The notes: a model not told the origin generated them from the sequence alone. A stretch of DNA of 37,505 nucleotides from Bacteroidales bacterium (GCA_017479705.1 JAFVCA010000022.1:1-37505); one strand, 5' to 3'. Counted from the stretch's first letter, positions 24,426 to 32,841 are shown. Translations and numbers: made by a program.

Positions 24426-25364
24426 ATGAAAAAGTATACACACGCCTGGCTGGCCTTCATGGCCATCAAACGACTCCAGTATGCCGACATTCCCGAAGAG
24501 CTTCAGGAAGACGCCAAAAGCCTTGTCAAATGGTTTCATGACTACCGCGACTTCGTCATCGAAGGCTCCTGGTACCCCGATGAGGTCTTCAAGGACATGG
24601 CCACCAGCCACATCATCAAGTACCGTCCCGCCACCGGCGACACCGAGCAGAAGTTCAAGAAGCTGCCCAAGACCATGAAACTCTACACCCTGGGGCAGAA
24701 ATCGCCGCTCTACAAGAAGCCCTTCGTCATCGAAAGCGGCAACTGCGCCGACCGTTGCGAGTCCATTGCCCACAGCATCATTGACAACTTCAAGATTCTC
24801 CGCATGGAGGACCGCGGCTGTCCCCTTGCCACCACCGGCAACCACATTGCCATGCGCTTCTTCATTCTCAGCCACTACATTGCCGACTGCCACATGCCGC
24901 TGCATTGCGACTGCCGCTCCTTCTCCTCCGGAGCCAACATACATGGTTTCATCGAGTCCGAGTGGGACAAGCAGGTGCGCAAGTCCTACGACATCGACAT
25001 CCCCAACAATCGCTTTTTCTACGACCCCACGGGCTATCCGCTGCAAGCCAAACCCACCCCGCTCATACAGGCGGTGGAGGAGGACATCGTGGCTCGCGAA
25101 TATCTCCACCCTTGGGGCACAGGCAACAACAACACGTGGGACTACATCAGCGCCATCTCCGAATACTCCTACCTCATGGCCTACAAACTCCTCCCTGCCG
25201 AACTGGACGAGAAGACCCTCACCAAGAACGACTATAAGGCCACCGAGGCATACGCCAAGCTCGAAGAGTACAGCCGCTACATCCTCTGCGACGCTGTCGA
25301 CTCCATCGCCCGCGTGTGGCTCCATGTTTGGGCCCGCTATCGCAGCTGGGCAGCCGGCCGTTAA
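24426..25364 (+). CDS. Zinc-dependent phospholipase C / S1-P1 nuclease-like protein
   Basis: A 312-residue, mostly helical protein. Likely trinuclear zinc ligands are visible: the N-terminal THAWLAFMAIKRL segment (like the SHLW start of Bacillus Zn-phospholipase C), Asp in GSWYPDE, NHIAMRFFILSHYIADCHMP with its His and Asp residues, the PLHC that follows, and HGFIESEWD. This H-x3-D-x-H-x-PLH pattern is shared by Zn-phospholipase C and S1/P1 nucleases, so the substrate may be a phospholipid or nucleic acid. Unlike most family members it has no signal peptide from this start, and no better upstream start is seen. It lies 52 bp after the TPR gene in the same direction. Confidence 0.72.
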   Translation: MKKYTHAWLAFMAIKRLQYADIPEELQEDAKSLVKWFHDYRDFVIEGSWYPDEVFKDMATSHIIKYRPATGDTEQKFKKLPKTMKLYTLGQKSPLYKKPFVIESGNCADRCESIAHSIIDNFKILRMEDRGCPLATTGNHIAMRFFILSHYIADCHMPLHCDCRSFSSGANIHGFIESEWDKQVRKSYDIDIPNNRFFYDPTGYPLQAKPTPLIQAVEEDIVAREYLHPWGTGNNNTWDYISAISEYSYLMAYKLLPAELDEKTLTKNDYKATEAYAKLEEYSRYILCDAVDSIARVWLHVWARYRSWAAGR

Positions 25365-25447
25365 TAGTTCGGCTCCCGTCTACCCGACGCGGCATCCTTC
25401 TCCAGGCTTCGCTCCATCAACGTGTCTACTACCCTCGTTCACTATTC

Positions 25448-25472
25448 GTTCAATATTGATTCAATATTGAAC
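25448..25472. repeat. 25-bp perfect palindrome between convergent genes
   Basis: GTTCAATATTGA and its exact reverse complement are separated by one T. It lies between the convergent Zn-PLC-like and C69 genes and is AT-rich. It could be a bidirectional termination structure or a protein-binding site; no T tract directly follows. Confidence 0.6.
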
Positions 25473-25531
25473 GATTATAGAACGAGCATTCAACGGACGT
25501 TTAAGGATTGGAGGAAGAGCCTGTTTGGCAA

Positions 25532-27235
25532 TCACCGCTCGCGGCGGTGGATGATTTGGTAGAGGCGGTAGCGGCTGCCGGTGGCGGGGCCGATGGCGTC
25601 GATGAATTGTTGATTGTAGCCGGGGGTGTCGTAGCCCCAGCGTTGGAACTGGCCGTTCTCGTCCACCCGACGCACCACTTGGTCATTGTATTTGACGATG
25701 AGGTATTTGGCCAAGCGGTCCCAACGGCTCATCATGCGCTCGGTGTATGCTATGCTTTTGCGGTTGAGGAAGGCACTCCGGTCGTCCGGTGTCATGCCCT
25801 GCAGGGCGGCGAGGACGCTGTCTTGGTCGGCGTGGTAGTAGTCCTCCAATTCGCGCTGGGCTTGGCGCAGGTCGCCAATCATCATGCTGTAGCGCGGGTA
25901 GACCATGTTGGCCACCCAGTTGTTCATCCAGAAAGCGGACTGGAAGGAAAACTCGTTGCGGGGATTGTTCTCGGCACGGAACGGATCCGGCACCTGGGTG
26001 ATGCAGCAGTAGAGGGGCACGTAGGCCACCATGTTGGCATCGTCGCAATTGAACCAGGTGACGCCGCCCACGTCGTCGGGCAGCCAGGAACGCATCTGGC
26101 AGGTCATGGTGAAACCGCTCTGTTGGGTGGCAATGGGGCGTTCGCGGAAGTAGGGGGTGCTGTCGGAGGCTTTGAACTGCATGGGCAGCGGGCGGATGGG
26201 CATGCCCCATGGGCCGGCGGTCATGTCGGCGGTCATGTCTAAGGGTGTGCCTTCAAAGTGGTCGCGCATGTCAGCCTGCAAGTCGCGGAGGGTGAGGGGA
26301 CGGTCTGGCTTGATCCAGAGGGGCAGGTGGTCGCACTTGTCAAATTGGCCGTTGATGTAGGGCAGGTAGCGGTCCATAATGTTGGGGCTGCAGTGGTGGC
26401 GGAAGAAGCTCCACACGCGGGCATCGGCGTAGCGGACATTCTCGAAGTCGATGGGGCAGTAGGCGTCGCGGAAGGAGAAGGCTGTGTCCGGGCCTTGGAA
26501 ATAGCCCTTCTCGCGGGCGAAGGCGATGACATCGGCGGAATAGACGCATTCCACTTCGGGACGGTTGATATGCTTAAGATTTTTGCTGCTGATGCTGCGG
26601 TAGGAGCGTTTCTGCTGGAGCGGGAACTGGCGGATGCGGCTGAGGTTGGCGTGGGCGCAGATGCAGTCGTCGGGGATGCGGAGGGCTACCCACACGGCCC
26701 CCTGGCGGTTGGGACCTTTGCCGATGATTTCCATAATCCAAGCCTCGTTGGGGTCGCAGATGGTGATGGTCTCGCCGCTGCTGTTGTAGCCGTATTGCTC
26801 AACAAGGGAGGCCATGCAGCTGATGGCCTGACGGGCGGTGGAGGAGCGCTGGAGGGCAAGGCGCATAAGGCTGAAATAGTCCAAAAGGCCGTCGGGATTG
26901 ACCAGTTCCAAGCGTCCGTCGAAGGTGGTCTCGACAATGGTTACTTGGTTTTCGTTCATCAAGCCTACCACGTTGCGCGTGTAGTCCACTTGCGTTACAA
27001 AACGGTCGGGATGCTGGGGTCCCCAGCCGTGGATGGCAATCTGTTCGCCGGGGAGGTGGCGGCCGGCAGGGCTGTAGAACAGGGAGCCGGAAAAACCGAA
27101 ACCGTCGCAGTTGTAGGTGCACATGACGCTGCCGTCGGCTGAAGCCCGTTTGCCTACAATGAGATTGGTGCAGGCAAATGACGGGAAGAGGAATGCGGCA
27201 AGGAGGACAAGGGTGATGGACGATTTTTTGTACAT
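25532..27235 (-). CDS. C69-family peptidase (dipeptidase A/U34-like), exported
   Basis: A 567-residue Ntn-type cysteine peptidase. ATG 27235 begins a signal peptide (MYKKSSITLVLLAAFLFPSF), and the mature protein would start at or near ACTNLIVGKRASADGS, so Cys22 becomes the N-terminal nucleophile, as in C69 dipeptidases and secreted Bacteroidetes homologues. Other family features include NENQVTIVETTFDGR, GYNSSGETITICDPNEAWIMEIIGKG and the WVALRIPDDCICAHANLSRI strand pair. It would cleave short peptides in the periplasm. The preceding ORF extension to 27319 overlaps the upstream gene and is proline-rich without sense. It is the last gene of the PLD/CDP-alcohol operon, 19 bp after its neighbour. 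Confidence 0.9.
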   Translation of the reverse strand: MYKKSSITLVLLAAFLFPSFACTNLIVGKRASADGSVMCTYNCDGFGFSGSLFYSPAGRHLPGEQIAIHGWGPQHPDRFVTQVDYTRNVVGLMNENQVTIVETTFDGRLELVNPDGLLDYFSLMRLALQRSSTARQAISCMASLVEQYGYNSSGETITICDPNEAWIMEIIGKGPNRQGAVWVALRIPDDCICAHANLSRIRQFPLQQKRSYRSISSKNLKHINRPEVECVYSADVIAFAREKGYFQGPDTAFSFRDAYCPIDFENVRYADARVWSFFRHHCSPNIMDRYLPYINGQFDKCDHLPLWIKPDRPLTLRDLQADMRDHFEGTPLDMTADMTAGPWGMPIRPLPMQFKASDSTPYFRERPIATQQSGFTMTCQMRSWLPDDVGGVTWFNCDDANMVAYVPLYCCITQVPDPFRAENNPRNEFSFQSAFWMNNWVANMVYPRYSMMIGDLRQAQRELEDYYHADQDSVLAALQGMTPDDRSAFLNRKSIAYTERMMSRWDRLAKYLIVKYNDQVVRRVDENGQFQRWGYDTPGYNQQFIDAIGPATGSRYRLYQIIHRRER

Positions 27236-27254
27236 GGATGGTGCAGGGGGGTGG

Positions 27255-27968
27255 TTAATGGGTGTCTGTGGGACGTTGGCGGGGCTTTGGGGGGTCGATG
27301 GCGGCGTATTTGCGGGCATCGGAGATGGTGGTGACGATGTAGATAAGGGTCATGATGACGATGATGGCAACGGCAACGTAGTCAAGGATGCGCATGGTGA
27401 CGGGGTGGCCAAGGAGGGTGTAGGTGTGACAAAGGGCTGTGAGGGCGGGGATGGCGATGAGGAGGGTGTTGGCGATGATGATGATGAGGCGGAACTCGGT
27501 GGGGCCAAGTTTGATATAGGTGAGGCGGAACTCGCCTTTGAGATGGGCGTTGATGCTTACGTTGATGGTGAGTACAAGGTAGATGGCGTAGGCTATGAGG
27601 GCAAATTCGAGATGGAGGAAAGGGGAGAGTCCGGCACCGATGAACATGAGCCCCTCATTGATGCAGTCGACGGTGTGGTCGACATAGTAGCCGTAGATGG
27701 GCCGCTGGCAGTTGTGGACGCGGGCCAAGGTGCCGTCGAGAGAGTCGCCATACCAGTTGATGACCATGCCGAGTGAGCTGAGCCAGAGCCACTGAATGCT
27801 GTAGTTGGAAAGGATGAAACCGATGGCAACAATGAGAGCGCCAAGGGTTCCCACGGCGGTGAGCATGTCCGACGTGACCCAGCTGGGTTGCCGTTTGGCG
27901 AGCCATACGAGGGCTTTCTTTTCAAGGGAGTTGATGATGGAGGTTTGGATGCGTTGTGCTTGATTCAT
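27255..27968 (-). CDS. CDP-alcohol phosphatidyltransferase family protein
   Basis: A 237-residue integral membrane enzyme with about six hydrophobic segments. The active-site signature DSLDGTLAR is followed by GYYVDHTVD and matches D-x2-DG-x2-AR-x(8)-G-x3-D-x3-D, except that the spacer is nine residues. Such enzymes move a phosphatidyl or similar group from a CDP-alcohol to an acceptor alcohol (serine, glycerol phosphate, inositol phosphate). The acceptor cannot be read from the sequence. It lies 30 bp behind a cardiolipin-synthase-like gene and 19 bp before the C69 peptidase, so the three are probably one transcript, with the first two in phospholipid synthesis. Confidence 0.88.
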   Translation of the reverse strand: MNQAQRIQTSIINSLEKKALVWLAKRQPSWVTSDMLTAVGTLGALIVAIGFILSNYSIQWLWLSSLGMVINWYGDSLDGTLARVHNCQRPIYGYYVDHTVDCINEGLMFIGAGLSPFLHLEFALIAYAIYLVLTINVSINAHLKGEFRLTYIKLGPTEFRLIIIIANTLLIAIPALTALCHTYTLLGHPVTMRILDYVAVAIIVIMTLIYIVTTISDARKYAAIDPPKPRQRPTDTH

Positions 27969-27998
27969 GATGGGTTTATGGGGGATTATGAGGGGTGG

Positions 27999-29237
27999 TT
28001 ATAACTGCGAGGAGATGAGGCGTGCGGTGCGTTCAAAGACTTTTTTGTGGAGGGGACGCCGCCGCCACTGGGTAAGGTTTATGTATTCGGAATCGGCCTC
28101 GTCGGCAAGGAATTGCTGCTTGATTTGGTAGGCGAAGTCGCGGTTGTAGACGTATGCTCCAATTTCGAGGTCGAGAATGTAGCTGCGTTTGTCGATGTTG
28201 GTGGAGCCCACGTGGGCAACCGTGTCGTCGGTGACGATGGTCTTGGAGTGCAGGTAGCCTTTGTTGAAAAGACCTATCCTGACACCCGCTTTGAGGGCTT
28301 CCGCCACGTAGGACAGGGAGGCAGGGAGGACAAACAGGCCGCGGTCGCTGCTGGCAGGGATGAGCAGGCGGACGTCGACACCCCGGCGGGCAGCAGCGCA
28401 GAGGGCATGCATCACCTCTGGGGTGGGGATGAAATAGGGCGACTCGAAATAGATGTAGTCCTTGCTCTGGTCAAGAAGCTGGACGGTGCGGTGCATAATG
28501 GTGGGACCGTCGCCAATGGGGCCGGAGGTGAGAATATCGATGTGTCGGTCGCCAATGGGGCTGACGACGGGGAAATACTGCTGATGGGCGAGCAATTGCG
28601 ACGAGGCGTGGCACCAGTCGGCAAGGAACGCCTGTTGCAGCTGGGCTGTGGCAGGGCCGTCGATGCGCAGTTGGGTGTCGCACCACGGACCCCAGTCAAG
28701 GCCCTCCAAATAACGCTGGGCAATGTTCATGCCGCCAATATAGCCCACGCGACCGTCGATTACCACCACTTTGCGGTGGTTGCGGTAATTGTCCTTTTTG
28801 CGGAGGAAAGGGAGGTGGGTGCGGCCAAAGCCGAGGGTCTGCACCCCGTGTTGAGACAGGATGTCATAGTACCACTGATTTCTCAGGTTGATGATGTGGT
28901 CGTACATGAGGCGTACCTCCACGCCTTGGGATGCTTTCTGCATCAGGGCGTTGCCGATGCGCTGGCAGACATAGTCCGTCTCGTATTTGAAGAATTGCAG
29001 GTGTATGTGGTTCTGGGCGCCGGCTATGTCGCGCAGCATATCGTCCAGCATGGGGTTGAAGTCGGTGTAGAGGACGGTGGCATTGCCGTCGGAAGAGTTT
29101 TCTGGCATCTTGTCACAAAGAGCCTTCTTCTGCTTGGAATCAAGCAGGGGCTTGACGGAAGGACGGCTGATCAGCCATGCCAGCCACAAAGCCACAGCGA
29201 GCATGGTAGATGTGACGGTGATACCAATAGGGTTCAT
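27999..29237 (-). CDS. Cardiolipin synthase-like phospholipase D family protein
   Basis: A 412-residue PLD-superfamily enzyme. ATG 29237 gives one N-terminal membrane segment (MNPIGITVTSTMLAVALWLAWL). Both HKD motifs are intact: NHRKVVVIDGRVGYIGG in the middle and LHSKTIVTDDTVAHVGSTNID near the C-terminus. This two-HKD layout with YFESPYFIPTPEV between fits bacterial cardiolipin synthases, which join two phosphatidylglycerol molecules or use a phosphatidyl donor. It is shorter than typical ClsA (about 480) because it has a single membrane anchor. A strong terminator (29256-29285) sits just upstream, leaving almost no room for an independent promoter. Confidence 0.9.
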   Translation of the reverse strand: MNPIGITVTSTMLAVALWLAWLISRPSVKPLLDSKQKKALCDKMPENSSDGNATVLYTDFNPMLDDMLRDIAGAQNHIHLQFFKYETDYVCQRIGNALMQKASQGVEVRLMYDHIINLRNQWYYDILSQHGVQTLGFGRTHLPFLRKKDNYRNHRKVVVIDGRVGYIGGMNIAQRYLEGLDWGPWCDTQLRIDGPATAQLQQAFLADWCHASSQLLAHQQYFPVVSPIGDRHIDILTSGPIGDGPTIMHRTVQLLDQSKDYIYFESPYFIPTPEVMHALCAAARRGVDVRLLIPASSDRGLFVLPASLSYVAEALKAGVRIGLFNKGYLHSKTIVTDDTVAHVGSTNIDKRSYILDLEIGAYVYNRDFAYQIKQQFLADEADSEYINLTQWRRRPLHKKVFERTARLISSQL

Positions 29238-29255
29238 TGAAGTTGTTTTTTTCTG

Positions 29256-29285
29256 AAAAAAGGGGGCTGTAAGCAATCAGCCCCC
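29256..29285 (-). terminator. Strong rho-independent terminator after the C1B peptidase
   Basis: On the minus strand, GGGGGCTG (29278-29285) and CAGCCCCC (29262-29269) form an 8-bp perfect GC-rich stem with an 8-nt loop, followed by TTTTTT (29261-29256). It ends 18 bp before the PLD gene start. Confidence 0.88.
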
Positions 29286-29320
29286 ACCGTATTAAAAACC
29301 AAAAAAATGTATAAACGGTC

Positions 29321-30538
29321 TTACTTGATGCCAAGTTTCTTCTTGATGTCCTTGGGGAGGGCGTCCTTGTGGACAATGATGTTCATGGTCTTGTAGCGTA
29401 CAAAAGCCTTGGAAGCGTAGAACATGCCGTGGTAGTCGCCATAGTCGCCCCAGCTGTTCTTGACCATGTAGTACTCGTTGCCCATCTGGTCCTTGGCGGT
29501 GCCGTAGATCAGCATGCCGTGGTCGTCAGTGGTTTCGCGGTTGTCGTAGGCTATCTGGCGTTCCTCCTGGCTTACCCAGCGCTGGGGAGTGGGGTGCTTG
29601 GCGGCTTCGTCCTGCATCTGCTTGGCGCTCATGCCGGTCCAGTGGGCCATATCGCTGCCCATGATGCTCTTGGTCTCCGTGGCGGGAAGCACACAGAACC
29701 CCTTGCGGGTGCCCATGCGGAAACCCTGTTCGCTCACGTCGCTGCCCCAGGCAACGGGATAGCCGTTGGCGATGGCGTTGTCGAAAATCTGCATCATCTC
29801 ATCTATGGGCACGTTGTAGCACTGGGCGTGACGCCAGTTGTCCTGGATTTCGAGGGGGAACTGCTCGTAGAAAGGATGGTGTGTGTAAGAAGTGATGCTC
29901 ACGTAGTCGCTGGGGTTCAGCCCTAAGCTCTCGTAGAAACTTTTGGGAGTGTACTGCTTGCCGTTGTAGGTGAATTTCTCAGGCAGCTGGCCCAGATAGA
30001 CGGCGTGGGCGGCGCGGATGGCCTTCATGCAGAGCAGCTGGCCGTCCTTGTCGTGCTGGAGTTTCTTCAGTTTGTCGCTCTTGGCAATGGCGGCAACCAT
30101 GGCGTCGGTCACGGCGCTGAGCTCAGTGTGGTCGGAGAGGGTGTCACCGTATTCAACACCGGGGCGCATCACCTCTTCGGGGACAAGACCGAAAGTCTTC
30201 ATGCCATAAATGACATCGTAGAAGGAGCCACCCTGGCTGAAACTGACGTCGCCGCTGGTGCGGATGGCGGCCATGGCGCGGTCGTTGTAGGTGTTCTCAA
30301 CGATGTACATCTCACTGAAGTCGTAGGTACCTTTGTTCATGCGGAGCAGTTCGGCCTCGATGAAAGCCAGGCCGCTGTAGCACCAGCAAGTACCTGCGCG
30401 GTGCTGATTTTTGACTGATGTGACGGGGAGCTCTTTGACGACTGTGAACTTGTAGCCTTCGTCATCCTTTTGTTCTGTCTGGGCGAAAGCTGTGGCGCAC
30501 AATGCAATAGCGCCGATAACTAACAATGCTTTTTTCAT
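29321..30538 (-). CDS. Exported C1B cysteine peptidase (aminopeptidase C/bleomycin hydrolase-like)
   Basis: A 405-residue papain-fold peptidase with a signal peptide (MKKALLVIGAIALCATAFAQ), for which ATG 30538 is chosen over the upstream in-frame start. The catalytic triad is readable: Cys51 in HRAGTCWCYSG, His in DDHGMLIYG and Asn in VKNSWGDYG. Family members without a signal are cytosolic aminopeptidases that form hexamers; this one would act in the periplasm or outside, as in several Bacteroidetes paralogues. A TATCTTTG promoter element lies about 45 bp upstream and a strong terminator directly follows, so it is mainly a single-gene transcript. Confidence 0.9.
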   Translation of the reverse strand: MKKALLVIGAIALCATAFAQTEQKDDEGYKFTVVKELPVTSVKNQHRAGTCWCYSGLAFIEAELLRMNKGTYDFSEMYIVENTYNDRAMAAIRTSGDVSFSQGGSFYDVIYGMKTFGLVPEEVMRPGVEYGDTLSDHTELSAVTDAMVAAIAKSDKLKKLQHDKDGQLLCMKAIRAAHAVYLGQLPEKFTYNGKQYTPKSFYESLGLNPSDYVSITSYTHHPFYEQFPLEIQDNWRHAQCYNVPIDEMMQIFDNAIANGYPVAWGSDVSEQGFRMGTRKGFCVLPATETKSIMGSDMAHWTGMSAKQMQDEAAKHPTPQRWVSQEERQIAYDNRETTDDHGMLIYGTAKDQMGNEYYMVKNSWGDYGDYHGMFYASKAFVRYKTMNIIVHKDALPKDIKKKLGIK

Positions 30539-30583
30539 CTTTTGATAATGTTGTATTGAATTTATTGTATTTTTTTCACGCTG

Positions 30584-30591
30584 CAAAGATA
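30584..30591 (-). promoter_or_regulatory. -7 element of the C1B peptidase gene
   Basis: The minus strand reads TATCTTTG followed by CA, a full match to TAnnTTTG, 46 bp before the start codon. A TTTG occurs only about 13 nt further upstream, closer than usual for a -33 element. Confidence 0.65.
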
Positions 30592-30673
30592 CGAATTTTT
30601 TTTCAAATAGTAGAAGTGCGTGCTTTTTTTGCCGCTCCCAATACTAAAAAAAACGTTGGGTCGTTATCATTGC

Positions 30674-31258
30674 ATGAGCAAAAAACACGACAAAAAGCCG
30701 GAAGAAATACCCTGTCTTGAGGGCTATCAGGCAGAAAAAAGAACCATCAGCATAGTGGCTGCCAACCTCTGGGCAATAGGGGTGGCATTGGCGTTAGTGA
30801 TGATTGGAATGCTTCTCCTGCTTTTGTGCTATCCTGTCGGAGATGGGACAATGTGGCTGTTCGGCTCCAGCATGCTCCTGTTGGCCTGTCTGATTGCCAT
30901 TGTTGTTCACGAGTTGATTCACGGCCTCACGTGGATGGCGGTCACGCACAGCAGCTTCAAGCACCTAACCTTCGGTCTTATGTCTGGCGCTGTATATTGT
31001 CACATTGATGTCCCGATGACCAAGCGTGCATACTGTTGTGGAGCCTTGATGCCACTGCTTTTGCTGGGTGTGGTGCCATATATTGTTTCCTTGATTGTTG
31101 GCAACCTATGGGTTATGCTCTTTGGGGCCACGATGATTGGTGCGGCTATGGGCGATGTGTTGATTGTGTGGGCTATCCGCAAAGAAAGTCCCGACACCAT
31201 GGTCTACGACCACCCCTCCGAGCCGGGATGCTTGCTCTACCATCTTCAAGCAGAGTGA
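30674..31258 (+). CDS. DUF3267-like membrane zincin
   Basis: A 194-residue membrane protein with four to five hydrophobic segments. HELIHG sits at the end of a membrane helix and resembles the HExxH zinc motif of membrane metallopeptidase-like DUF3267 proteins. MSGAVYCHIDVPMTKRAYCCGALMPLLLLG follows and fits the second conserved block of that family. The start ATG 30674 gives a hydrophilic N-terminus; the ORF extends further without a better start. A C-terminal MVYDHPSEPGCLLY segment is also typical. Peptidase activity has not been shown for the family as far as I know. It stands alone, divergent from the C1B peptidase gene. Confidence 0.75.
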   Translation: MSKKHDKKPEEIPCLEGYQAEKRTISIVAANLWAIGVALALVMIGMLLLLLCYPVGDGTMWLFGSSMLLLACLIAIVVHELIHGLTWMAVTHSSFKHLTFGLMSGAVYCHIDVPMTKRAYCCGALMPLLLLGVVPYIVSLIVGNLWVMLFGATMIGAAMGDVLIVWAIRKESPDTMVYDHPSEPGCLLYHLQAE

Positions 31259-31382
31259 TGGCCGAAGTGCCTGTGCAGTCCCCTTTCCAAACATTATATT
31301 TCGTTTTTTTACCTGTGGAGATGTTATGTTTTGCTTTCACGCCACGTCTAATGGGGGGTAGAAAGTAACACAAAGGACCCTC

Positions 31383-31859
31383 ATGGAATCGACCGAACGG
31401 CAGTTCATGGATCTCATCCACCGCAACCGCGACATGATTTGGCGGGTGTGCAGCGGTTTCCGCCTGAGCGAGGCTTGGACCACAGAGGATGCCTTCCACG
31501 AAGTACTCTGTGCCTTGTGGATAGGTTTTCAGAGTTTCGATGGCCGCAGCTCAGAGCGTACATGGATCTACAGGGTGGCTGTGAACACCATGATTTCCAT
31601 CTACAGAAAGATGGGCAACCAGCCCACCTGTAGAGCGGAACCTGACGACAAATCCGTCTCCCCCTATGAGTCTATCGACCTCAACGATTTGATAGCATTG
31701 TTGGATTCGCTCCCCGAACCCGACCGCACCATTGTCAATGCCCATGCACAAGGCTATTCGCATGCCGAGATAGCACAGATTACGGGCCTTTCCGTAGCCG
31801 CTGTGGGCATGAGGCTCTCGCGTGCGTTGCGTAAACTAAGAAAACAATACAACCAATAA
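31383..31859 (+). CDS. ECF-type sigma-70 family factor
   Basis: A 158-residue sigma factor with only regions 2 and 4. Region 2 covers about residues 14-77 (DMIWRVCSGFRLSEAWTTEDAFHEVL, then SERTWIYRVAVNTMISIYRK) and binds core polymerase and the -10 element. Region 4 covers about residues 108-156, with the helix-turn-helix YSHAEIAQITGLSVAAVGMRLSRAL for the -35 element. It is followed after two bases by a small membrane protein gene, probably its anti-sigma partner, and then by a lipoprotein and a TlpA-like gene. ECF factors usually activate their own operon; no autoregulatory promoter was recognised in the 120 bp upstream. Confidence 0.92.
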   Translation: MESTERQFMDLIHRNRDMIWRVCSGFRLSEAWTTEDAFHEVLCALWIGFQSFDGRSSERTWIYRVAVNTMISIYRKMGNQPTCRAEPDDKSVSPYESIDLNDLIALLDSLPEPDRTIVNAHAQGYSHAEIAQITGLSVAAVGMRLSRALRKLRKQYNQ

Positions 31860-31861
31860 TT

Positions 31862-32281
31862 ATGCGCGATTTTGACCAACAATTAAAAGAGTACGGGTGT
31901 CGGATGAACAATATTCGTTACCCCCATAGCGATGCCGAGCTGGACTGGGAACTGCACAAAGTAATCTGGCACACTCCCCTCAGCAAGCAACCGCCGATTG
32001 TCCAACCATCGCGGCTGGGGAAATGGGTTGCCATTGCCGCTGCCATACTGCCGTTCGCAATCCTTCTCCCGCTGATTGTGCTGCGCAACAGCCCGTCAAA
32101 CGCATCAGTTACCGAGCTGGTAGAAGTGGATGGAATCCATTTCAAATATGCTTGCAACAACGGCTGCTCGCCTGAGATGACTACCGCCATGTTGAACCAC
32201 ATAATAGCAAATACCCATGAGACAATTAGTGATAATTTCCATGCTGCTGCTTGCGGTGGCAGCGTCCTGTCAGCGCGATAA
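31862..32281 (+). CDS. Small membrane protein, probable anti-sigma factor
   Basis: A 139-residue protein with one membrane segment (GKWVAIAAAILPFAILLPLIVL, about residues 56-77). The N-terminal half is polar and cytoplasmic, as expected of a protein that binds a sigma factor, with a WELHKVIW segment. It lacks an obvious zinc-binding HxxxCxxC motif. No family was recognised; the role is inferred from position directly behind the sigma gene. The last 22 codons overlap the start of the next gene by 65 bp in another frame, which is unusual and may point to a frameshift or an extended C-terminus. Confidence 0.6.
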   Translation: MRDFDQQLKEYGCRMNNIRYPHSDAELDWELHKVIWHTPLSKQPPIVQPSRLGKWVAIAAAILPFAILLPLIVLRNSPSNASVTELVEVDGIHFKYACNNGCSPEMTTAMLNHIIANTHETISDNFHAAACGGSVLSAR

Positions 32282-32834
32282 CACAGACTCCGTGGCATTA
32301 AGTGCCGCCGAAACGGTCTACCGCCAATATGCCAACCGCACCAATTTGACGGTGTCCATAGTGGGAGAATACCCATCACGGGGGGACACCATCAATGCCG
32401 TCATGCTTCAAGCCAGCGACCCCGATGTGTGGGATGCCCTGTTGTGCGAATTCCACCTGCCCACCTCTCCCGATGGGCAGAGCAGGGTCACATCCGCAGT
32501 GGCGACCCGTTTTACCCTTGACACCGCTGTCTGCCCCTTTCCGCCCGGCCTTGCCCGCAGTCTGCCGTCCCTCCCGCCGGACTCGTTCCGCTGCACATGC
32601 AGCCAAACCGTGGTCAACAGCCAGCGTTGGGAGAATGGAGTCAAGGTGTTCGACTCCACATCCGTCACCACTGAGCTGCCTTCAGCCCTCGACATGCGGC
32701 TGACGAGCGTGACTCTCGCTGACGGAAAGTCGGGCTATGTCATCTTCACCGACAGCGACGAAATGGCTCTTTGGCTCTTCTTCTATGGTGGTGACAATCA
32801 GTATCGTGTAATTATGAACCGCCTTGATAAATAG
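32217..32834 (+). CDS. Lipoprotein of unknown function in the sigma operon
   Basis: A 205-residue protein with a clear lipoprotein signal (MRQLVIISMLLLAVAASC, Cys18). The mature part shows no recognised domain; it has beta-strand-like segments (LTVSIVGEY, SVTLADGKSGYVIFTDSDEMALWLFFYGGDNQY) and a Cys pair in CTCS. This start is chosen because the signal peptide leaves little doubt, although it overlaps the previous gene by 65 bp. It is followed by the TlpA-like gene after seven bases, so it is probably a target or sensor of the sigma/anti-sigma system. Confidence 0.72.
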   Translation: MRQLVIISMLLLAVAASCQRDNTDSVALSAAETVYRQYANRTNLTVSIVGEYPSRGDTINAVMLQASDPDVWDALLCEFHLPTSPDGQSRVTSAVATRFTLDTAVCPFPPGLARSLPSLPPDSFRCTCSQTVVNSQRWENGVKVFDSTSVTTELPSALDMRLTSVTLADGKSGYVIFTDSDEMALWLFFYGGDNQYRVIMNRLDK

Positions 32835-32841
32835 CATAGTT

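Noticed and set aside
28047-29240. 397-codon plus-strand ORF
   Set aside because: Antisense shadow of the PLD-family gene, which has both HKD motifs.
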